In this document: piece after piece, positions 60,566-64,000 of the stretch
Numbering within the stretch: the first letter of the stretch is position 1
How the letters are laid out: every line of letters starts with the position of its first letter
Made by a program: the position numbers and the translations under genes
The notes under the pieces: generated by a model
The model's input: the letters and a program-made list of their open reading frames with translations, nothing else
Databases searched by the model: none
Told to the model about the DNA's origin: nothing
Assembly: GCA_040754075.1 (NCBI GenBank)
Contig: JBFMDH010000029.1
Location: 1 to 64,000 of the forward strand
Length of the DNA: 64,000 bases
Direction of reading: 5' to 3'
Source: Acidobacteriota bacterium
GTDB taxonomy: Bacteria > Acidobacteriota > Blastocatellia > UBA7656

Positions 60566-63500
60566 TTACTTGGGTTGCGTTCCATAGCGATAAACGACAA
60601 AGGTGCCAAGGCCGTAATCTGCGCCTAGCCCGATACTGACCCACTTCGCATTTGGGCGCACTCGAAAGATATATTTCCCAATCTGTTTAAAATTTCGGCC
60701 GACATAGCCGGTTTTTTGTTCGATCATCTCGACATCGCCCTCTACTCTCACGCCACCGGCCGCCGGAGGCTGGAAGTCTCTATCGGGGAGCGAGGCTGAG
60801 AAGTTCCCGGTGACGGTAATGGTAATCTCCTCACCGGGACTAATGGCACCAGGAGGGACGCCATCGAATTGCCACTCAACCGTTACGTTGCCTCCCTCTG
60901 ACGGCGGATAGGCGTATTTCAGGGTGGCGGAGTTCAAGCCGTAGGTGTAATCGGTTCTGCCGCCACAACAGACATGGGCATAGGCGTCTTTGACCTGGGG
61001 ATTCGCCAGTTGCAAGCTGCCTCCGGGCGGAGTTGTCACAGCCGGTTTTTGGGCTGGCGGACGGTTGTCCGTTTGATTGGGTTTGTCATCATCGGGTATC
61101 TCTTCAACTTTCGGTTTGCTCTTTGCTTTGCCGGTTGGCCTGGTCGTTGGGTGGTCAGCGTCTTCCGGCAATTCTTCAACCTGCGGTTTGGTCGCAGAAT
61201 CGCGAGGCTCATATTCATCCCGAAACCGCGCGACCTCCTCCATCAGACAAGGAAAGCCCTCAGCAGCCATCTCCGCTTCCTCGATATAAGAGTTGGCTGA
61301 TGTCATCTGCCGGGTTCGCTCAACCGCGAGTTTGGCGCTGGCGCGCAGTTGGGCGATGCGCCGCTGCGCCTGTAATCCGCGTTGAACCGCGCTTAGGGCT
61401 TGGGCAACGAGCGGTCGGCTTTTGATTGATGCAGGGATTTGCTGCGCCAGATTGAGCGCCTGCTGAAAACGGCAATTCTCCAGAGATTCCGCCAGAAGAT
61501 TTGCTGTGCGGCGCACGGTGCGAAAGTATTCAAGCTCTTCCGTCGCTTTACTCACATCACAACCATTGATGCGCGCTTTGTTAATCTCTGCTTCAGCGGA
61601 TTCAAGGTTGTCCTCTTCAAGCAATGAGCGAATATTTGCCAGTGCAGGCATACAAGCGCCCTGCCTCGTGCACTCATCGGCTTTCCTTGGCAAGTCTGCG
61701 GCAAGTCCGAGTTCGGCGCTCGCGTCAAGCAGCGCCTGATTGATGGCTCGTACTCGCTCATTCATCGGGTCAATGTTGCACAGGGCGTTGTTATACTCGG
61801 CTAAGTTTTTTTCGGCTTCCGCTTTCGCCTTCCGAATTGATTCAAGCAGGCGGAGCGCATCTTCAACTGAGGTGATGTTCGGAGAGCTGAAGAGGTCGCT
61901 GTTGCGACTCGCGACTAACTCAGCCAGGTCGTCGAATCGCTTCTTCAAGTTAAGCGGCAAGCGGTTGATAAATCGCGGGTCTAGCCCGTGAAGTTTCTTC
62001 AAGTCATTAATCGCCTGCGCCAGTGCGTCACGGCGTTTATCCAGGTCTTTGCTTAAAGCGGTGCCTCTGTCGTAATCGGCACGAATCTGTTTTGCTATGA
62101 CTTCAGCGGTTCGCGCTTCAACATCAATTCTGGGGATGAGGTCTTGGGCTTCCTTGAGGGTCTGTCTCACCGCTTCAACCTCTTTCGCCAGAATCGCCAA
62201 TTTGCGCGAATCCTCGCCAGCCAATTTATCTAACCTGCCAATCTCGGCAGCCAGACGAATGGCATCCTGATAGTGACGTTTAATCGTAGCGCCGTCGGTG
62301 ACAGCCGAACACCTTTCGGCAAGGGCGGTCGCAAGCTTGAGTTTCTCTGCAACCTCCTGAGCCTTCCGGTTCGCTTCAACTTCATAGCGTTCGAGATTGC
62401 TCTTGAGTTGCGCGGCGTTTGCACAACGAAGTTGGTCGCCCGGTCCGTTAAAGCCCGTAACTTGCCTTCTAAAATTGTTCAACTCGGTGACGGTTGCGCC
62501 AACTCGCTGATTAATGAGTTTCAGTTGTCCGACGCGGCTTTGCACTTGACCGGGTAAAGTGGCGGCTTCTTTGGCATCTTTATCCCAGGCGGCGACCTTG
62601 CCTTCAAGCACGGTGAGGTCTTTACCAAGCGCCGTCCAATCGCGTTCCAGATGAAGCGTGACAATGCGTGGCGTGCTTGAAGGCATCAGCAAATCCGGCG
62701 TAATATCGCTGTCTCTGGGTATGTAGTTGTCGTGATAGGCATCAACCTTTAGACCCGAACGAAATTCTGCAACCGAGTAGGGGGCGCTGTCCTTCAGTTC
62801 AAAGCGGGCTTCACCAAACTCGTTGGTATTTTCTATCCCCACCAGCTTTCCCTTAAACCGAATCCGCACGTCGGTGTTGCTCAAAGGTTGCTGCGTGAAA
62901 CTGTCAATAATCTCGACGACCAGGCGGATCGGCGTATCTTCCGACGGCGGGTCTTCGCCCGGCTCCATCACAAAGGTTGCCGAAGCCGTGGCATCGGTGT
63001 ATTGATAATCCCGGCGCACCTGAGCGATTTTGGTCTGGCGTTTATAGCCCTGTGCTGTTGCTGTAATTATAACGCTTGTGGCATCAATGCCGATGACATC
63101 CCTTATCATTGCCAGCCCTGTGGCATCAGTGGCTGTAGAGATTTTTTCGACGCTTACTGTCCCCCCGACAATGGGCGCTTGATTTTTATCGCTTGCCAGG
63201 ACTTTCACACTAACCAGATTGTTGCCTTCGGATTTCTTCGATTTCTCTTTCAGCCGATACGGGGGCAGATTTTTTTCCCCTTCGCCCTGAGCGATTTGCA
63301 CGTCACTACTCAGGGTCTCGAAATATTCCTGAGAAATTTCCAGGCTGAATTTTCCATACGCCTTGAGGGTTATCCGCGCGGTGCCTGAACCATCGGTCGT
63401 GCCTTTATAAATGCCCGAGGTAACGCCTGCCTGTCCGGTTAAGACAACCTCTGCACCCACGACGTTGCTAAGGTCTTTGGCATTTTGAACCTGAACGACC

Positions 63501-64000
63501 ACTTCAACATTGGTTTCAACGACCGTTTTTTTGGTGAGCTTGATGGTCGGTGCGGTGATGGTTTTTCCGCTCTGAAATTTATTTAAAGAGATACGCACCT
63601 CACCGCTCTGATAGCCGTCCTTACCGGCATGTATGGCATAGGTATAGGCGCGCACCCCTAAAGTCGCATCGCCGTTTTGGTCGGTGTAGCCGTCGGCTTC
63701 GCTGCGCCGCGACCCGCCGATATCGCTAAATACAATTCTTGCCCCTGGTATCGGTTCTTGTTTTTCGCCTTCAACGTGAACCTTAACTTTAATCAATTTT
63801 GAATCGTCATCAGATGAAACTTTCTTTATCTCTATAGAACGATATATCGTTGTGCCTGATAGCTTGATGTTGCCCGTCCATTGTAAATCGTCCTTGCTCA
63901 CTTCAATCGTCACTTCTGAAGTCTCGCCGGCCCGTACCTCCAGGGTGACCTGACCATTGGCGTGGGTCTCTTCCCGATAATCGGCAGGTCTGATATCCGG
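60566..64000 (-). CDS. Large Ig-like and coiled-coil protein, cut by the right edge
   Basis: The frame stays open to the window edge, where the first 29 codons read as protein (THANGQVTLEVRAGETSEV), so the true start lies outside; a GTG at 63913 is not the start. At least 1,144 residues are present. Four to five carboxypeptidase-regulatory/Ig-like domains fill the first about 440 residues (GARIVFSDIGGSRRSEADGY, VEVVLTGQAGVTSGIYKG). Long helical, coiled-coil-prone segments cover about 460-950. A proline/lysine-rich linker follows (RPTGKAKSKPKVEEIPDDD), then a beta C-terminal domain of about 100 residues with a CC pair (YAHVCCGGRTDYTYG). It is probably a cell-surface or periplasmic scaffold. 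It is followed 40 bases on by the secreted protein gene. Confidence 0.75.
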   Translation of the reverse strand, partial: PDIRPADYREETHANGQVTLEVRAGETSEVTIEVSKDDLQWTGNIKLSGTTIYRSIEIKKVSSDDDSKLIKVKVHVEGEKQEPIPGARIVFSDIGGSRRSEADGYTDQNGDATLGVRAYTYAIHAGKDGYQSGEVRISLNKFQSGKTITAPTIKLTKKTVVETNVEVVVQVQNAKDLSNVVGAEVVLTGQAGVTSGIYKGTTDGSGTARITLKAYGKFSLEISQEYFETLSSDVQIAQGEGEKNLPPYRLKEKSKKSEGNNLVSVKVLASDKNQAPIVGGTVSVEKISTATDATGLAMIRDVIGIDATSVIITATAQGYKRQTKIAQVRRDYQYTDATASATFVMEPGEDPPSEDTPIRLVVEIIDSFTQQPLSNTDVRIRFKGKLVGIENTNEFGEARFELKDSAPYSVAEFRSGLKVDAYHDNYIPRDSDITPDLLMPSSTPRIVTLHLERDWTALGKDLTVLEGKVAAWDKDAKEAATLPGQVQSRVGQLKLINQRVGATVTELNNFRRQVTGFNGPGDQLRCANAAQLKSNLERYEVEANRKAQEVAEKLKLATALAERCSAVTDGATIKRHYQDAIRLAAEIGRLDKLAGEDSRKLAILAKEVEAVRQTLKEAQDLIPRIDVEARTAEVIAKQIRADYDRGTALSKDLDKRRDALAQAINDLKKLHGLDPRFINRLPLNLKKRFDDLAELVASRNSDLFSSPNITSVEDALRLLESIRKAKAEAEKNLAEYNNALCNIDPMNERVRAINQALLDASAELGLAADLPRKADECTRQGACMPALANIRSLLEEDNLESAEAEINKARINGCDVSKATEELEYFRTVRRTANLLAESLENCRFQQALNLAQQIPASIKSRPLVAQALSAVQRGLQAQRRIAQLRASAKLAVERTRQMTSANSYIEEAEMAAEGFPCLMEEVARFRDEYEPRDSATKPQVEELPEDADHPTTRPTGKAKSKPKVEEIPDDDKPNQTDNRPPAQKPAVTTPPGGSLQLANPQVKDAYAHVCCGGRTDYTYGLNSATLKYAYPPSEGGNVTVEWQFDGVPPGAISPGEEITITVTGNFSASLPDRDFQPPAAGGVRVEGDVEMIEQKTGYVGRNFKQIGKYIFRVRPNAKWVSIGLGADYGLGTFVVYRYGTQPK

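Noticed and set aside
1-64000. CRISPR arrays, intact insertion sequences and rRNA genes
   Set aside because: No regularly spaced direct repeats, no transposase motif with paired terminal repeats and no rRNA-like sequence were seen anywhere in the window.

Overview
The window reads as chromosomal DNA of a Gram-negative soil-type bacterium, most likely an acidobacterium (Blastocatellia-like). The basis is two very large TonB-dependent receptors with N-terminal carboxypeptidase-regulatory-like domains, one of them the roughly 1,100-residue Oar-like form that is expanded in Acidobacteria. A secreted tricorn/S41 protease, a Reg_prop-type sensor kinase, many PHP/GT4/choice-of-anchor proteins and frequent GTG/TTG starts behind strong GGAGG sites fit this. 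The assignment is inference; no rRNA or other taxonomic marker is present.

Layout. 1-2.2 kb: the tail of one gene converging on an A+T-rich SIR2-domain gene (probable defence gene), then a non-coding or decayed stretch. 2.2-8.4 kb: a secreted choice-of-anchor-I protein, then a PHP hydrolase, GT4 glycosyltransferase, membrane protein and FtsX-like permease reading right. 8.4-14.4 kb: a leftward run of TonB receptor, beta-helix protein, lipoprotein, 38-residue membrane peptide, winged-helix protein with a C-terminal membrane tail, and a small hypothetical protein. 14.4-20.4 kb: a palindromic element, a small hypothetical gene, the Oar-like receptor, a lone receiver protein and a YflT-like stress protein.

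20.7-41.1 kb: a 20-kb leftward five-gene operon that I cannot assign to any described system. It encodes two paralogous ~400-residue proteins, a 1,260-residue protein, a DNase I-fold (EEP) phosphoesterase with intact motifs, and a 4,127-residue protein with about 20 LysM-like repeats. None has a recognisable signal peptide. This is the main candidate for an undescribed system.

42.3-47.5 kb: a secreted-protein and peptide region. It holds a duplicated-domain CARDB protein, a chagasin-type cysteine-protease inhibitor directly before a papain-family protease, a divergent 58-residue membrane peptide, and four consecutive short peptides with a conserved acidic leader ending in [VL]KGG (RiPP/double-glycine precursor-like), closed by a strong terminator. 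An integrase remnant and a 42-bp copy of a tRNA 3' end follow.

47.4-55.4 kb: a segment bounded by that tRNA fragment and an intact tRNA-Gln(CUG) in the same orientation. It carries a DsbA/ScsC-like thioredoxin, a repeat-containing secreted protein, a lone receiver, and a Reg_prop sensor kinase with its NarL-type regulator. 55.5-64 kb: a tricorn-like protease, a SnoaL/NTF2-fold protein, a secreted hypothetical protein, and a large Ig-like/coiled-coil protein cut by the right edge.
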